Of a DNA stretch of 64,000 nt, positions 63,617 to 64,000 are shown piece by piece. This stretch comes from Streptomyces sp. CGMCC 4.7035. GTDB taxonomy: Bacteria > Actinomycetota > Actinomycetes > Streptomycetales > Streptomycetaceae. The notes beneath the pieces were generated by a model. That model saw only the letters and a list, made by a program, of their open reading frames with translations, made no database searches and was not told where the DNA came from. The stretch is taken from positions 6,985,001-7,049,000 of the forward strand of contig NZ_CP134053.1 in the NCBI RefSeq assembly GCF_031583065.1, given 5' to 3'. Position numbers and translations under genes: made by a program. The number at the start of each line of letters is the position of its first letter. Positions within the stretch are counted from its first letter, which is position 1.

Positions 63617-64000
63617 GACGCCCACTCCTTAGTGGTGAGGTCGGCGGCCCCGTCGCGGCGGATGCGCCGCCGAGTCCCGTCGGCGACGCGCTTCAGAGGC
63701 CGCCGTTCGGCCGGCGGCCCGGGTGGATCCCGGACTCAGTCGCTTCACGGCTGCGCTCCGCGGCGGCGCTGCCACGGGGCGTGTGCGTAGCGGGACAGTA
63801 GCGAGCCAGTTCGCTCAGCGGAAGGCTCCGTCCAGAATCCGGTCAGTGACTGGTACGGAGTGGTTCACTTTGCGGAGGTATGTACGCGGTGGCGTACGAC
63901 CGGGCAGGGCGCGGTGAGGCGCCCCTGTAAGGGGCGCGGGGAACTGCGCGACCGGCCACGGACTACCCGCAGCCGAAGTACAACAGCTGCCACCCGTGCC
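63617..64000. repeat. Gene-free right end with copy 3 of the dispersed element
   Basis: No convincing gene is seen in this 384 bp. GGAGG-T-ATG at about 63874-63882 starts a 15-codon frame only. At 63918-63985 the dispersed element occurs in reverse orientation (GGCGCCCC-TGTAA-GGGGCGCGGGGAACTGCGCGACC, then CACGG and CCCGCAG), matching copy 1 at 6621-6684. The promoter of the IclR gene must lie in 63617-63800. Confidence 0.6.

Noticed and set aside
63723..63917. A 64-codon rightward frame at the right edge
   Set aside because: Low-complexity and basic, no ribosome site, and it runs into the dispersed element.

Overview
The window is high-GC actinobacterial DNA and almost certainly a Streptomyces chromosome. 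The organism-specific markers are DasR-type operators (dre sites) around a GlcNAc phosphotransferase locus, an SsgA-like sporulation protein, a DUF397 protein, an LAXTG surface protein of the kind handled by class E sortases, and many leaderless or GTG-started genes. The only RNA gene seen is a tRNA-Leu(UAG) at 31448-31531. No integrase, complete IS, CRISPR array, rRNA operon or secondary-metabolite core enzyme was found.

Left part (1-25.8 kb) is accessory in character and holds mostly one- and two-gene units with their own regulators. It contains a truncated TPR regulator coupled to a Nudix hydrolase, a methyltransferase, a damaged DUF397 gene, a berberine-bridge-type flavoprotein, two class-C-type serine hydrolases, a divergent MarR/MarR pair over one palindrome, a large LAXTG surface protein with a nuclease-like motif, TetR- and MerR-controlled divergent units, an AhpD-like protein, an MFS transporter, a DUF445 protein, an SGNH hydrolase and a three-gene ABC-2 exporter with repeat-expanded N-termini. 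Signs of decay and rearrangement are concentrated here: a 160-bp remnant of the serine hydrolase gene, a broken DUF1707 gene, and short tandem repeats.

The middle (26-47 kb) carries conserved housekeeping genes: a class A PBP, Bcp peroxiredoxin, a GroES-like protein, two tandem HNH nucleases next to tRNA-Leu, rdgB, rph, the nagF/nagE PTS genes under DasR sites, an MBL phosphodiesterase-like gene, cysM-cysO with a cysteine-containing leader peptide, the JAMM protease mec, DUF2017, clpS, pncB and pncA. The order rdgB-rph-MBL-cysM-cysO-mec-DUF2017-clpS-pncB is the one I recall for M. tuberculosis Rv1341-Rv1330c, here opened up by the PTS genes, a secreted sedolisin, a lipoprotein, a PemK-like protein and an amino-acid permease.

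The right part (47-64 kb) has a secreted M6 metalloprotease, two RDD membrane proteins, an SsgA-like protein (probably SsgG), an FAD-linked oxidase, 4-hydroxyphenylpyruvate dioxygenase with a divergent Lrp/AsnC regulator, two betaine/choline-type permease genes, an ArsR-like regulator, a Lon-like membrane protease, an N-acylamino-acid racemase/MenC-like enzyme coupled to a GNAT-like protein, and an IclR regulator. A 165-bp MITE-like element at 59808-59972 sits exactly in a CTAG that provides the stop codons of both flanking convergent genes.

Cross-cutting observations: (i) a dispersed intergenic element is present three times (6601, 15224, 63918); (ii) three leftward genes (MFS, MBL, cysM) have their own 3' ends tandemly duplicated past the stop codon in 23-25 bp units; (iii) many divergent promoters contain perfect palindromes that serve as candidate operators. 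All functions are read from motifs and context; no database search was run.
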